Positions 8,362-17,525 of a DNA stretch of 64,000 nucleotides are shown here, piece by piece. A model generated the notes under the pieces. That model saw only the letters and a list, made by a program, of their open reading frames with translations, searched no databases and had not been told where the DNA came from. The stretch comes from an uncultured Oscillospiraceae bacterium. GTDB lineage: Bacteria; Bacillota; Clostridia; Oscillospirales; Ruminococcaceae. How positions within the stretch are numbered: the first letter of the stretch is position 1; each line of letters begins with the position of its first letter. The translations under genes and the position numbers were made by a program. Location: NCBI GenBank assembly GCA_900547385.1, contig URGQ01000003.1, positions 11,417 to 75,416 on the forward strand. The letters are read 5' to 3'.

Positions 8362-9783
8362 TTAGGCGCGGTGCCACTTCACCCCTTCGGGGGTATCGGT
8401 CAGCACAATGCCCCGGGCGGTCAGCTCATCACGGATGCGGTCCGCCGTTGCAAAGTCCTTATTTTTGCGGGCGGCCTGCCGCTCGGCAATCAGCGCGTCG
8501 ATCTCGGGGTCGCTTTCCTCGGCCGCCGGCGCCTGCTTCTTCTCCTGGTGCTTGGCCGCCTCCTCAAGGAGTCCCAGCCCCAGCACCGTTTCAAATTCCC
8601 GCAGCAGCATGGCCTTGGTCTTATCGTTGGTCTTGGCTTTCAGCACATCGTATACGGCAGTTACCGCCAGCGAGGTATTGAGGTCGTTATCCAAGGCGTC
8701 GGTAAATTCCTTCCGCAGCGCCGCGGCCGCCTCCTCATCGATGGCATCGCTCTCCACCGGCTTCAGCGCCGCCACTCTCGCCACCAGCTTATCATAGGCC
8801 TGCTCGGCGTTATCCAGGTTCTCGTAGCTAAAGACCAGCGCCTTGCGGTAGTGGCTCTGCAGGCAGAAATAGCGGTACGCCAGCGGACGATAGCCCTTCT
8901 GCTCCAGCAGAGAAACAGTCAAAAATTCGCCCTTGCTTTTGCTCATCTTGCCGCTGTTGGTGTTCAAGTGGTGTACATGGAACCAGTAATTGCACCACTT
9001 GTGGCCCAGGTAGGCCTCGCTCTGCGCGATCTCATTGGTGTGGTGCGGGAAGGCATTGTCAATGCCGCCGCAGTGGATATCCAGGTCCTCGCCCAGGTGC
9101 TTCATCGAAATGCCGCTGCACTCGATGTGCCAGCCGGGGTAACCCACGCCCCAGGGGGAATCCCACTTCAGCTCCTGGTCCTCAAACTTGCTCTTGGTGA
9201 ACCACAGCACAAAGTCCGCCTTGTTGCGCTTGTTCTGGTCCTCTTCCACGCCCTCCCGGACACCGACGGCGAGATCCTCCTCGTTGTGGTCGTTAAAGAC
9301 ATAATACTTCTCCAGCTTGGAGGTATCAAAGTAAACATTGCCGCCTGCTACATAGGCGTAGCCTTTTTCCAGCAGCCCCTCCACCAGCTTGATGAATTCG
9401 GGAATGCAGGCGGTGGCGGGCTCCACCACATCCGGGGTCTTAATATTCAGCTTGCGGCAGTCCTCAAAGAAGGCGTCGGTGTAGTATTTGGCGATCTCCA
9501 TCACCGTTTTATGCTCGCGCTTCGCGCCCTTCAGCATCTTGTCCTCGCCGGTATCGGCGTCGCTGGAAAGGTGCCCCACATCGGTGATGTTCATGACCCG
9601 CTTTACATTGTAGCCGCAGTACCGCAGGTACTTTTCCAGCACATCCTCCATGATGTAGGTGCGCAGATTGCCGATATGGGCAAAGTGGTACACGGTGGGG
9701 CCGCAGGTATACATCTTCACGATGTCCGGGTGGTTGGGCACAAATTCCTCTTTTTTGTGGCTCAAACTGTTATAAAGCTGCAT
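8362..9783 (-). CDS. cysS: Cysteinyl-tRNA synthetase
   Basis: Class I aminoacyl-tRNA synthetase charging tRNA-Cys. The HIGH signature appears as [10 protein letters not shown], the KMSKS loop as [10 protein letters not shown], and the zinc-binding cysteine is in YTCGPTVY. The C-terminal anticodon-binding region ends in the typical [20 protein letters not shown]. The 473 residues are normal length. It sits between pgsA (30 bp upstream) and the LUD gene, in a minus-strand run that begins with recX. Confidence 0.97.
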   Translation of the reverse strand: MQLYNSLSHKKEEFVPNHPDIVKMYTCGPTVYHFAHIGNLRTYIMEDVLEKYLRYCGYNVKRVMNITDVGHLSSDADTGEDKMLKGAKREHKTVMEIAKYYTDAFFEDCRKLNIKTPDVVEPATACIPEFIKLVEGLLEKGYAYVAGGNVYFDTSKLEKYYVFNDHNEEDLAVGVREGVEEDQNKRNKADFVLWFTKSKFEDQELKWDSPWGVGYPGWHIECSGISMKHLGEDLDIHCGGIDNAFPHHTNEIAQSEAYLGHKWCNYWFHVHHLNTNSGKMSKSKGEFLTVSLLEQKGYRPLAYRYFCLQSHYRKALVFSYENLDNAEQAYDKLVARVAALKPVESDAIDEEAAAALRKEFTDALDNDLNTSLAVTAVYDVLKAKTNDKTKAMLLREFETVLGLGLLEEAAKHQEKKQAPAAEESDPEIDALIAERQAARKNKDFATADRIRDELTARGIVLTDTPEGVKWHRA

Positions 9784-9813
9784 AATATTACTCCTTGTAT
9801 TGCAATTCGACCC

Positions 9814-10362
9814 TTACCGGTCGCTGTAAAGCTCTTTGTTCTTCAGCATATAGTTGGCGCCGCTCAGCACCGTCGTCGCCACCACTATGCCCATCAGCAC
9901 CACAAAGACAGTATGGGCCCAGCCCGCTTCCGGGAACAGCCACAGCATCAGCAGGGTGTAGTTCAGCCATATCATCTGGCTGATGGTCTTGATCTTGCCC
10001 CATTTATCGGCGGCGATCACCACGCCCTTACCGGCCGCGATGAGCCTGAGGCTCGTCACCATAAATTCTCTTGCCAGAATGATCACGACCACCCACACCG
10101 GCACGCCCGCCACCGGGATAAAGGCCACCAGGGCGCTCATCACCAGCAGTTTGTCGGCCAGCGGGTCCATCAGCTTGCCAAAGTCGGTCACCAGGCCCCG
10201 GCTGCGGGCAATATGCCCGTCCAGCGTATCGGTAATGCAGGCTGCCAAAAAGACAATGAGCGCCCACAGGTAGTGCAGCGGGATGCTTTCCACCAGCACC
10301 AGCACCAGAAAAACAGGGATAAGAATGATGCGCAGCATCGTCAGTTTATTGGGTAAATTCAT
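9814..10362 (-). CDS. pgsA: CDP-diacylglycerol--glycerol-3-phosphate 3-phosphatidyltransferase
   Basis: Integral membrane enzyme making phosphatidylglycerophosphate, the precursor of phosphatidylglycerol and cardiolipin. The CDP-alcohol phosphotransferase signature is intact: DTLDGHIARSRGLVTDFGKL continuing into MDPLADK, with the spaced catalytic aspartates. Several hydrophobic helices follow. 182 residues is the usual size. Its ATG overlaps the rimO stop codon (ATGA), so the pair is translationally coupled, as in many Firmicutes. Confidence 0.95.
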   Translation of the reverse strand: MNLPNKLTMLRIILIPVFLVLVLVESIPLHYLWALIVFLAACITDTLDGHIARSRGLVTDFGKLMDPLADKLLVMSALVAFIPVAGVPVWVVVIILAREFMVTSLRLIAAGKGVVIAADKWGKIKTISQMIWLNYTLLMLWLFPEAGWAHTVFVVLMGIVVATTVLSGANYMLKNKELYSDR

Positions 10363-11693
10363 TTTGTGTCCTCCTTCGCTTTCGCCATGCCGATGAGGTC
10401 ATAGCCGTCGGTATCGGTGATCAGCACCGGCACATAGCTGCCGGGCTCTATTTCGTCCTCGCTGGTAAAGTACACCCTGGTATCAATATCGGGGGCGTCC
10501 ATGTAGCTGCGCCCGTAGTACTGGCCGTCCTCATATCCCTCCACCAGCACCTCCAGCGTGCGTCCAGTGCAGCGGTCGGCAAAGTCAAAGGCGGCGCTCA
10601 TCTGCAGCTCCATAATGATCTCGGCCCGGCGGCGGCGCAGTTCCTCCGGCAGTTGTTCCATCGCGCCGGCGGGGGTGTCCTCCTCCTGGCTGTAAGCAAA
10701 GCAGCCCAGCCGGTCAAAGCGCACCTCCTCCACCAGCTTACACAGCTCGGCAAAGTCCTCCTCGCTTTCGGTGGGGAACCCGGCGATCAGCGTCGTTCTC
10801 AACACCACATCGGGGATCTTCTCCCGGATCTTTTGGCACAGCGTGGTGATAGATCTCCGGTCGCCCCGGCGGTTCATATCCCGCAGCACATGGGCGCTGG
10901 CGTGCTGCACCGGAATATCGAAGTAATGCACCGCCTTGGGCTGGCGGGCTATGGTGTCGATCAGCTTATCGGTGACCCGGTCGGGGTAGCAGTACAGGAT
11001 GCGCACCCAGTGCACCCCCTCTATCTCGCACACCGCGTCGATCAGCTCCGGCAGGCGGCCCTCACCGTAAATATCTTCCCCGTAGCGGGTGGTATCCTGC
11101 GCCACCAGGTTCAGCTCGGTCACGCCGCGGGCGGCCAGCTCCTTGCATTCCTCTATCACATTTTCCATGGGCCTGCTGCGGAATCGGCCCCGGATGAGCG
11201 GAATGGCGCAGTAGCTGCACCGGTTGTCGCAGCCCTCGGCCACCTTCACATAGGCAAACCACGGCTCATTGGCCAGCATCCGTTCCCCTTCCATCGAAAG
11301 GGACTCCTTCTCGCCATATTCCGTAAAGTGCTCGCCCATTACAGCTTTCCGTATCGCCTCGCCTATCTTTCCGTTGCTGCCTATCCCCAGCACCACATCC
11401 GCCTCAGGGATCTCCCGCGCCAGCTCCTCACGGTAGCGCTCCGCCAGGCAGCCGGTCACCGCCACGCACTTCAGGTTTCCTTCTCCTTTGGCCGCGCAGC
11501 ACTCCAGTATCGTGTCAATGGATTCCTTCTTGGCGTCCTCAATAAAGCCGCAGGTGTTCACGATCACCGCGTCACACTCGGTCATGTCATTGCAGATCGT
11601 AAATCCATCCCCGGCCAGCATCGCCAGCAGGCGCTCGGCGTCCACCTGGTTTTTGCTGCACCCCAGCGAGATCATTCCCACTTTAATCGTCAC
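10359..11693 (-). CDS. rimO: Ribosomal protein S12 methylthiotransferase
   Basis: Radical SAM enzyme that methylthiolates an aspartate of ribosomal protein S12. The N-terminal UPF0004 domain begins VGMISLGCSKNQVDAERLL and contains NTCGFIEDAKKESI. The radical SAM cluster motif is CDNRCSYCAIP near residue 155. A C-terminal TRAM-like region ends the protein. 444 residues is full length. The GTG start at 11693 lies inside the end of recX, an 11-bp overlap; the stop overlaps the pgsA start. Confidence 0.95.
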   Translation of the reverse strand: MTIKVGMISLGCSKNQVDAERLLAMLAGDGFTICNDMTECDAVIVNTCGFIEDAKKESIDTILECCAAKGEGNLKCVAVTGCLAERYREELAREIPEADVVLGIGSNGKIGEAIRKAVMGEHFTEYGEKESLSMEGERMLANEPWFAYVKVAEGCDNRCSYCAIPLIRGRFRSRPMENVIEECKELAARGVTELNLVAQDTTRYGEDIYGEGRLPELIDAVCEIEGVHWVRILYCYPDRVTDKLIDTIARQPKAVHYFDIPVQHASAHVLRDMNRRGDRRSITTLCQKIREKIPDVVLRTTLIAGFPTESEEDFAELCKLVEEVRFDRLGCFAYSQEEDTPAGAMEQLPEELRRRRAEIIMELQMSAAFDFADRCTGRTLEVLVEGYEDGQYYGRSYMDAPDIDTRVYFTSEDEIEPGSYVPVLITDTDGYDLIGMAKAKEDTK

Positions 11694-12519
11694 GGCAGTT
11701 TTCCTCCTGCTCCAGTATCGTATTCATCGCCGCCTTTATCGCCTCCAGCGGGTAGCCCCGCCGGTACAGCGCCGCGATGGTCTTTTCCATCCCGGCCCGG
11801 TCGGCCATGTTCTTCGCGTATTTCTTCCGGATGAGGGCAAGCAGCTCCTCCTGCCCATCCCCGGTTTCCGGCGTTTCCTCCGGCTCCGGCGTTTCTCCGC
11901 CCTCCGGCAGAGCTTCCATCGCCCAACTCACCGCCTGCCGTATCACCTCGTAGGAGAACCCCCGGCGCTGCAGGGCGGCTTTCACCTTGTCCCGCTCCCT
12001 GCGGTCCTGCAGCCTTCCGCGGTACGGCCCCTCCAGCAAACGGCAGGCCGTTTCTATCTCGGTCTCCTCGGTGATATCGGCCAGGGCCTCCTCGATGACT
12101 TCCGCCGGGACGCCCTTTTTTTGCAGCTCCATGGCGATCCTTCTCCGGGGCCATCCCCGCAGATTCACTGCGTCCGCCGCGTACCGCCGGCCGTAGTCCA
12201 GGTCATTGATGAGCCCCAGCTCCTCCATGCGGAGCACAGCGGCCTCCACGGCCTCCTCGCCGTACCAGCGCAGCAGCTTCTGCCGCAGGGTGCCGCTGGT
12301 CTGCTCCGCCGCCGAAAGGAGATCCAAAGCCCGTTCCCGGGCGCTGCGCAGTTCGTCCTCCTGCCGCAGGGTCTCCAGCTGCTCCGGCGTCACCTCGGCT
12401 CCCTTTTGCAGCCAGGGGCACAGCAGGAAGGTATCCCGGTGCAGCGAAAAGGCAAATTCGCCGTCCACCATCAGGGCGTAACGGCCCTTTTTGGTGGTTT
12501 CTATCCCGGTGACGCGCAT
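11683..12519 (-). CDS. recX: Regulatory protein RecX
   Basis: RecX binds RecA filaments and modulates recombinase activity. The 278-residue protein shows the tandem three-helix RecX repeats (LRQKLLRWYGEEAVEAAVLRMEELGLINDLDYGRRYAAD and RRIAMELQKKGVPAEVIEEALADI, then a third repeat near the C-terminus). An Ala/Glu/Pro-rich stretch (GGETPEPEETPETGDGQEE) separates the last repeat. The gene lies 419 bp downstream of recA on the same strand, the usual partnership, though here a GC-rich branched repeat separates them. Confidence 0.9.
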   Translation of the reverse strand: MRVTGIETTKKGRYALMVDGEFAFSLHRDTFLLCPWLQKGAEVTPEQLETLRQEDELRSARERALDLLSAAEQTSGTLRQKLLRWYGEEAVEAAVLRMEELGLINDLDYGRRYAADAVNLRGWPRRRIAMELQKKGVPAEVIEEALADITEETEIETACRLLEGPYRGRLQDRRERDKVKAALQRRGFSYEVIRQAVSWAMEALPEGGETPEPEETPETGDGQEELLALIRKKYAKNMADRAGMEKTIAALYRRGYPLEAIKAAMNTILEQEENCRDD

Positions 12520-12937
12520 GGTTTTTGTTCCCCCTTCGCTAATAGTTCAGTATACCATAATCCCGCCCGGTAAACAATGCACAATTCGCATAAAATCCGG
12601 GCTTTCCGGCCGCAAATGGCCAGGTCCCTGCCGCATCCCGGCCCCGGCGCCCGCAGGGCAGCCCGCCGCAGGCGGGCTCGGCGGGCCTCCGGCCGCCGGT
12701 TCCGGCTTTTGCCGGAACGCCCTGCGGGCGCCCCATGCCTTTTGCCGGCTTTCCCAAAGCCCGCCCGCCGGATAACACCGCCCCGGAGCAAAAGACCTCC
12801 CGGGCGCGCGGGGCGCCGGGAGGCAGAAATTCAGTTTTGCGGGGCCCGGCAAAGGGTATTTTTGCCGGGTCGTTGCGCTTTTGGGGCGGGCCACGGTCCA
12901 TACGGCAAAAAGCGGCAAATTTTCTTACCCGGCCGGC
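12520..12937. other. recA-recX intergenic region
   Basis: No gene is seen. The most GC-rich part (about 12640-12740) is a branched repeat element listed separately. The remainder is GC-rich with no recognisable terminator after recA, so some recA transcripts could continue into recX. Confidence 0.5.
12646..12732. repeat. Four-way-junction repeat, copy A
   Basis: Outer 14-bp stem GGCGCCCGCAGGGC with its perfect complement at 12719-12732. Inside are three hairpins: AGCCCGCC with loop GCA, CGGCGGGCC with loop TCC and one bulged base, and GTTCCGGC with loop TTTT. This is the least regular copy (one bulge and one tetraloop), but all junction bases are paired. Confidence 0.85.
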
Positions 12938-14041
12938 TTATTCGTCCTCGTCCACCTCGGCGGTCAGGTTTACCTGGCCCAGCTTTTTGGGGGCGGCGGC
13001 CGCGGCGGTACGGCCCATCAGTTTATCGGCGTTGGCCATCACCTTGGCGGCGATCTCCTCGGCCAGCTCGGGGTTCTGCCGCAGGTATTCCTTGGCGTTA
13101 TCACGGCCCTGGCCCAGCCTTATCTCGCCATAATTAAACCACGCGCCGGATTTCTGCACGATATCCAGCTTGCTGCCAAGATCCAGGATCTCGCCCAGGC
13201 GGGAAACGCCCTGGCCGTACATGATATCAAACTCGGCCTCCTTGAAGGGCGGGGCGACCTTGTTTTTGACCACCTTGACGCGCACCCGGTTGCCGATGAC
13301 CTCACCGCCGGCTTTGAGCTGCTCGGTGCGTCGGACATCCAGCCGGACGGAGGAGTAGAACTTGAGGGCGCGGCCGCCGGGGGTGGTCTCCGGGTTGCCG
13401 TACATCACACCGATCTTCTCTCTCAGCTGGTTGATGAAGATGACGATGGCATTGCTTTTGCCGATGGCGCCGGTGAGCTTGCGGAGGGCCTGGCTCATCA
13501 ATCTGGCCTGCAGGCCCACATGGGTATCGCCCATTTCGCCCTCGATCTCGGCCTTGGTGACCATCGCGGCCACCGAGTCGACGACCACGACATCCACCGC
13601 GCCGGAACGAACCAGCGCTTCGCAGATTTCCAGGGCCTGCTCGCCGGTATCGGGCTGGGAGACCAGCAGCTGGTCAATATCCACGCCCAAATTTTTGGCG
13701 TAAACGGGGTCCAGGGCATGCTCCACATCGATGAAAACGGCGGAGCCGCCGCGCTTTTGGGCTTCGGCCACCACATGCAGGGCCACGGTGGTCTTACCGC
13801 TGGATTCCGGCCCGTAGATCTCGACGATTCTGCCGCGGGGCAGGCCGCCGATGCCCAGTGCCATATCCAGCGAAAGGGAGCCGGTGGGGATGGCTTCCAC
13901 ATTCATGGTGGCATTCTGGCCCAGGCGCATTACAGCCCCTTTGCCAAACTGCTTTTCGATCTGGCTGATGGCGGTTTCCAGGGCTTTTTGCTTATCGCTG
14001 GGGGCGGGGGCGGTTTCCTTTGCTTTTTTCTCGATGGCCAT
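12938..14041 (-). CDS. recA: Recombinase RecA
   Basis: Central homologous recombination and SOS co-protease. Walker [10 protein letters not shown] near residue 68, the conserved stretch [20 protein letters not shown], the [14 protein letters not shown] region and [18 protein letters not shown] are all present. The protein is 367 residues from the ATG at 14041, which has GGGAGG 8 bp upstream; the open frame extends further upstream but without initiation signals. A promoter (14077-14105) with an adjacent SOS-box candidate (14114-14127) precedes it. Confidence 0.98.
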   Translation of the reverse strand: MAIEKKAKETAPAPSDKQKALETAISQIEKQFGKGAVMRLGQNATMNVEAIPTGSLSLDMALGIGGLPRGRIVEIYGPESSGKTTVALHVVAEAQKRGGSAVFIDVEHALDPVYAKNLGVDIDQLLVSQPDTGEQALEICEALVRSGAVDVVVVDSVAAMVTKAEIEGEMGDTHVGLQARLMSQALRKLTGAIGKSNAIVIFINQLREKIGVMYGNPETTPGGRALKFYSSVRLDVRRTEQLKAGGEVIGNRVRVKVVKNKVAPPFKEAEFDIMYGQGVSRLGEILDLGSKLDIVQKSGAWFNYGEIRLGQGRDNAKEYLRQNPELAEEIAAKVMANADKLMGRTAAAAAPKKLGQVNLTAEVDEDE

Positions 14042-14076
14042 GCAATTTCCTCCCAAAGTGATGGTATTCTGATTCC

Positions 14077-14105
14077 ATTGTACACGATTTTTGCCGGGAT
14101 TGCAA
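14077..14105 (-). promoter_or_regulatory. recA promoter
   Basis: On the minus strand TTGCAA (14100-14105) and TACAAT (14077-14082) are 17 bp apart, 36 bp ahead of the recA start codon. Confidence 0.7.
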
Positions 14106-14113
14106 GAGGGAAA

Positions 14114-14127
14114 CGAAAATTTGTTCG
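14114..14127. promoter_or_regulatory. LexA/SOS box candidate upstream of recA
   Basis: CGAAAATTTGTTCG matches the Firmicute SOS box CGAAC-N4-GTTCG at all but one of the ten specified positions. It lies 8 bp upstream of the recA -35 box, a plausible operator position. lexA itself is not in the window. Confidence 0.55.
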
Positions 14128-14184
14128 CGGTTGGGGCAAAAATTTTTAGGCAGCGATTTTTCGGCCGTCCGGTGGGATTTTTCT

Positions 14185-14252
14185 CCCGCGCGCGGGCAGG
14201 TGCGCACCCATCGCGTACCCATATATACGCGATATACGCGTACACGCGCGCG
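14185..14252. repeat. Alternating purine-pyrimidine CG palindromes upstream of recA
   Basis: CCCGCGCGCGGG (14185-14196) is a perfect palindrome, followed by TGCGCACCCATCGCGTAC and several ACGCG/CGCG blocks. A similar arrangement in the opposite orientation occurs at 29542-29588. Confidence 0.5.
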
Positions 14253-14265
14253 TAGGGGATTTCTA

Positions 14266-14296
14266 TTTGATGACATAATTTTTTGATGACATAATT
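14266..14296. repeat. Two tandem copies of a 16-bp repeat
   Basis: TTTGATGACATAATT occurs at 14266-14280 and again at 14282-14296, a period of 16 bp. The pair sits at the edge of the repeat-rich recA-recG gap. Confidence 0.8.
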
Positions 14297-14301
14297 TTAT
14301 C

Positions 14302-14932
14302 TCGCCTAACGGCGGGGCAAAGTCACCGGAAGGTGACGGTTGGCACGCCTACCCGGCGGGGGGTTACTTTTCTATGAAGAAAAGTAGGCAAAAGATTTTT
14401 ATTTTTAGGCCAAGATGGTAATCGCCTGACGGTGGGGCGGAGCCTTTTACAAGGCTTAGCTAGTACGCCTCGCCGGCGTGGCGTTCCTTTTACTTGTGTA
14501 AAAGGAACCAAAACACACTTGGGGCTGTGCCCCAAGACCCCCTAACGCTAAGCTGCGGCTGGATACGAACGATGCAAAAGCATCGTCCGTACGGCGCCGC
14601 AGATACGCTCCCAAGGTGCCTGCGGCGCATTTTATTTTGGATTCAGCAGAAACCGAATTAAAATAACACCTTATAAGCGTCGTCTAATCCTGCTCCGGGA
14701 ATGCGAAGCGTTTCCGGGCGGGAGGACTCCGACGCGTTACGGGTTTTTAGGGCGGAGCCCTAAATGACTTTTGCCTACTTTTCTTCATAGAAAAGTAGGC
14801 CCCCGCCGGGTAGGCGTACTAACTATGCCTTTGCAAAAGACTCCGCCCCGCCGCCAGGCGATCACCAGCTTGGCCTGAAAATCTTTTATCTGCTTTTCTT
14901 CGGAGAAAAGCAGGGCCCGGCGGGCAGACGGC
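14302..14932. repeat. Composite inverted-repeat region between recA and recG
   Basis: Two units in plus orientation (14302-14400 and 14422-14514) and two in inverted orientation (14766-14861 and about 14878-14932) share a plan: TCGCCTnACGGnGGGGC, a small hairpin, ACGCC plus CCGGCG, then a hairpin such as TACTTTTC/GAAAAGTA and GGCAAAAG. Units 1 and 3 match over about 50 bp with three or so differences. The 250-bp core between them contains triloop hairpins CTTGGGGC/GCCCCAAG (14518-14536) and TTTAGGGC/GCCCTAAA (14746-14764), and ACGATGC/GCATCGT (14569-14586). No protein is encoded. Unit 4 begins right at the recG stop codon. Confidence 0.75.
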
Positions 14933-14933
14933 T

Positions 14934-16973
14934 TTACAAGCTCATTTTCGCCATCAGGCGGTCCACACGGCGGGAGAGGGCGGGAAGGGTATCCAGCTGG
15001 GGATCACGAGCGAGGAGCTCGCCGGCGGCCTGCTGGGTCTTTTGCAGCAGGCGGCTATCGGCGGCAAGATCCGCCACCTTGAGCTCCGGCAGGCCGTGCT
15101 GCCGCTCCCCAAAGAAATCGCCGGGGCCGCGCTGCTTGAGGTCCTCTTCCGCTATTTTGAAGCCGTCATTGGTGCTGCACAGCACCCGCAGACGCTCCCT
15201 GGTTTCGGGGTTATCGGTATCGGAAAGGAGGATGCAGTGGGACTGCACCCGGCCCCGGCCCACCCGGCCGCGCAGCTGGTGGAGCTGAGAAAGTCCGAAC
15301 CGCTCGGCATTTTCAATCATCATAATCACGGCATTGGGAACATCCACGCCGACTTCCACCACGGTGGTGGCCACCAGCAGCTGGATCTCCCCGGCGGCAA
15401 ATTCCGCCATGACCTTTTCCTTTTGGGCGGGGCGCATTTTGCCGTGGAGCAAACCGACCCGATACTGCCCAAAGGCGCCGTGGGCCAGCTCCTCGGCGTA
15501 TTCCACGGCGGATTTGAGATGGGCGGCGGCCGCTTCTTCCTCCTCGCTTTGCACGGCGGGGCAGATGAGATAAGCCTGATAACCGGCATCGAGGTGGCGG
15601 CGGATATAGCCGAAGGCCCGCTCCCGGATCTCGCTATTGATGAGGTAGGTGCGCACCGGCTGGCGGCCGGCGGGCAGCTCATCGATGACGGAGATCTCCA
15701 GGTCGCCGTAGACGATCATAGCCAGGGTGCGGGGAATGGGGGTGGCGGACATGACCAGGACATGGGTATCCTGGCCCTTTTGCCGCAGGGCGGTCCGCTG
15801 CTGCACCCCAAACCGGTGCTGCTCATCGGTGACGACCAGCCCCAGCCGGGAAAACTCGGTATCGGCGGTGAGGATGGCATGGGTACCGATGCAGAGATCG
15901 AGTTCCCCGGCGGCGAGGGCGGCTTTGAGGGTCTCCTTCTTTTTGACGGAAAGGGAGCCGGTGAGGAGGGCCACCCGCATGCCAAGGCGCTCCAAAAGAG
16001 GGGCGAGATTGTGGTAATGCTGCTGGGCCAGGATCTCGGTGGGGGCCATCAGGGCGCTTTGGGCGCCATTGAGGAAGGTAAAATAGCACAGGGCGGCGGC
16101 CACCGCCGTTTTGCCGCTGCCCACATCCCCCTGCACCAGGCGGTTCATGGGGGTGCCGCTGCACATATCGCCGATGGCTTCGGCAATGGTGCGCCGCTGG
16201 GCACCGGTCAGCTGATAAGGCAGAGCCTGATAGTAGGCGGTAAGGGGGTGCGGCTGCATGGGGACGATATGCCGCAATGCCCGGCCCTGGCGCATCCGGG
16301 CAAAGCAGATGGTAAGGCAGAGCAGTTCATCAAAGACCATGCGGCTGCGGCCGGTTTCGATCGCCGCCCAATCGCGCGGGAAGTGGACGGCATGGAGGGC
16401 TTCCGAGTAGCTCATCAGGCCGTACTGCTGCGGCAGACCGCTGCCCGCCAAAGGATCGGGGAGCTGCTCCACCCGATGGAGGGCTTCGGTGACCTGGCGG
16501 CTGACCATCTTATTGCTGAGGCCCTGGGTGAGCGGATAGACCGGCAGCAGGCTACCGGCTTCCTCCGGCCGGAATACCTGCGGGGAGTCCATCTGCCGGG
16601 CGTAAAAGCCGCCGGTAAGGGTACCGTAAAAGAGGTACTCCTCTCCCTCGCGCAGGGAATCCACCGTATATTTGGCATTGAAAAAGGTGATGTGGAGGGT
16701 AACGGGGCCATCCACGGCGGTAAGCCGAAAAACAGACAGTCCCCGGCGGATGCGCTGCTCCCGGCCCTTGGCGGCCAGCAGCGCCCGGACAGCGCACTTC
16801 TGCCCCGGAATGGCTTCCGCCAGCGGGGTGGGATGGGTGAGATCGACATAGCGGCGGGGGATGTGGTAGAGGAGGTCCTCCACGGTATCCACGCCGAGCT
16901 TATGGTAAAGCTGGGCGCGGCTCTCCCCTACCCCTTTGAGGTAGCGGATATCGCTTTGCAGTTCCAGCGGCAC
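14934..16973 (-). CDS. recG: ATP-dependent DNA helicase RecG
   Basis: Branch-migration helicase that remodels stalled forks and Holliday junctions. The N-terminal wedge region contains the helix-hairpin-helix-like LKGVGESRAQLYHKLGV and an OB-fold. The helicase core has Walker A GDVGSGKTAVAAAL, the DEAH-like box DEQHRFG and motif VI QLRGRVGRG. 679 residues is full length. The start at 16973 has GGAGG upstream (GGAAAGGAGGCCGCCCTGTGCC). It is separated from recA by a repeat-filled 890-bp gap and is probably monocistronic. Confidence 0.96.
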   Translation of the reverse strand: MPLELQSDIRYLKGVGESRAQLYHKLGVDTVEDLLYHIPRRYVDLTHPTPLAEAIPGQKCAVRALLAAKGREQRIRRGLSVFRLTAVDGPVTLHITFFNAKYTVDSLREGEEYLFYGTLTGGFYARQMDSPQVFRPEEAGSLLPVYPLTQGLSNKMVSRQVTEALHRVEQLPDPLAGSGLPQQYGLMSYSEALHAVHFPRDWAAIETGRSRMVFDELLCLTICFARMRQGRALRHIVPMQPHPLTAYYQALPYQLTGAQRRTIAEAIGDMCSGTPMNRLVQGDVGSGKTAVAAALCYFTFLNGAQSALMAPTEILAQQHYHNLAPLLERLGMRVALLTGSLSVKKKETLKAALAAGELDLCIGTHAILTADTEFSRLGLVVTDEQHRFGVQQRTALRQKGQDTHVLVMSATPIPRTLAMIVYGDLEISVIDELPAGRQPVRTYLINSEIRERAFGYIRRHLDAGYQAYLICPAVQSEEEEAAAAHLKSAVEYAEELAHGAFGQYRVGLLHGKMRPAQKEKVMAEFAAGEIQLLVATTVVEVGVDVPNAVIMMIENAERFGLSQLHQLRGRVGRGRVQSHCILLSDTDNPETRERLRVLCSTNDGFKIAEEDLKQRGPGDFFGERQHGLPELKVADLAADSRLLQKTQQAAGELLARDPQLDTLPALSRRVDRLMAKMSL

Positions 16974-17065
16974 AGGGCGGCCTCCTTTCCGGGGAGTACT
17001 TGGGTATGAGTTTATTATACCCGGCGGCGGTTAAAAAAGGAAGCCCCCGTAGGGGGGCAGGGTGA

Positions 17066-17260
17066 TCAGGAGGCAACGCCGAAGCGGCCGGTCCACACCA
17101 GGATATTGATGGTGAGCACAAAGAGCAGAATGGCAGTGCCGATGAAGATGAGCGCGATGCCGACCTTTTTGAGGGCTTCGCCCTCGTCACCGCGCTTAGA
17201 AGCGACGCGGACCATGATGCCGCCGATGAGCAGAACGCCCAGACCGATCCAGAAAAGCAT
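17066..17260 (-). CDS. Small two-helix membrane protein
   Basis: A 64-residue protein with two hydrophobic segments (MLFWIGLGVLLIGGIMVRV and VGIALIFIGTAILLFVLTINILVW) joined by a charged loop ASKRGDEGEALKK. I do not recognise a family. The ATG at 17260 is preferred because GGGAGG lies 8 bp ahead of it; the in-frame ATG at 17266 would leave only 2 bp. It lies 93 bp upstream of recG on the same strand and may be transcribed with it. Confidence 0.6.
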   Translation of the reverse strand: MLFWIGLGVLLIGGIMVRVASKRGDEGEALKKVGIALIFIGTAILLFVLTINILVWTGRFGVAS

Positions 17261-17396
17261 AAACATATCCTCCCAAAATTAACGCTGAAAGTATTATAAC
17301 GAAAGCGCGGGAGAAATGCAATGCGGGGCGGGGAAATGTTATAGCCCATTGCGGGGAAAAGATGGGAAGGAGATGGAAAGTATAGTGATAAAATGC

Positions 17397-17425
17397 TTGA
17401 CAAGCCGGGGGGAGGCCATTATAAT
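17397..17425 (+). promoter_or_regulatory. Consensus promoter of tRNA-Lys
   Basis: TTGACA (17397-17402) and TATAAT (17420-17425) are perfect consensus hexamers at the ideal 17-bp spacing. The predicted start lies some 15 bp before the mature tRNA. Confidence 0.9.
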
Positions 17426-17449
17426 ATATCTGTTGCCATGCGGCAATAT

Positions 17450-17525
17450 GAACCATTAGCTCAGTCGGCAGAGCATTTGACTTTTAATCAAAGGGCCCGG
17501 GGTTCGAATCCCCGATGGTTCACCA
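17450..17525 (+). tRNA. tRNA-Lys (anticodon TTT), CCA encoded
   Basis: The cloverleaf is complete: acceptor stem GAACCAT/ATGGTTC, D arm GCTCAGTCGGCAGAGC, anticodon arm TTTGA-CTTTTAA-TCAAA with anticodon TTT, T arm CGGGG-TTCGAAT-CCCCG, then ACCA. It is a single-gene transcription unit with its own promoter. The following terminator hairpin incorporates the 3' acceptor strand. Confidence 0.97.

Noticed and set aside
8371..10356. A 661-codon plus-strand open frame opposite cysS and pgsA
   Set aside because: It spans two well-identified genes on the other strand and has antisense-type composition.
14323..14535. Short open frame in the recA-recG gap
   Set aside because: It is composed of the inverted-repeat units and has no ribosome binding site; the translation is basic and of low complexity.
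15042..17009. A 655-codon plus-strand open frame opposite recG
   Set aside because: Antisense to all the RecG helicase motifs; no initiation signals.
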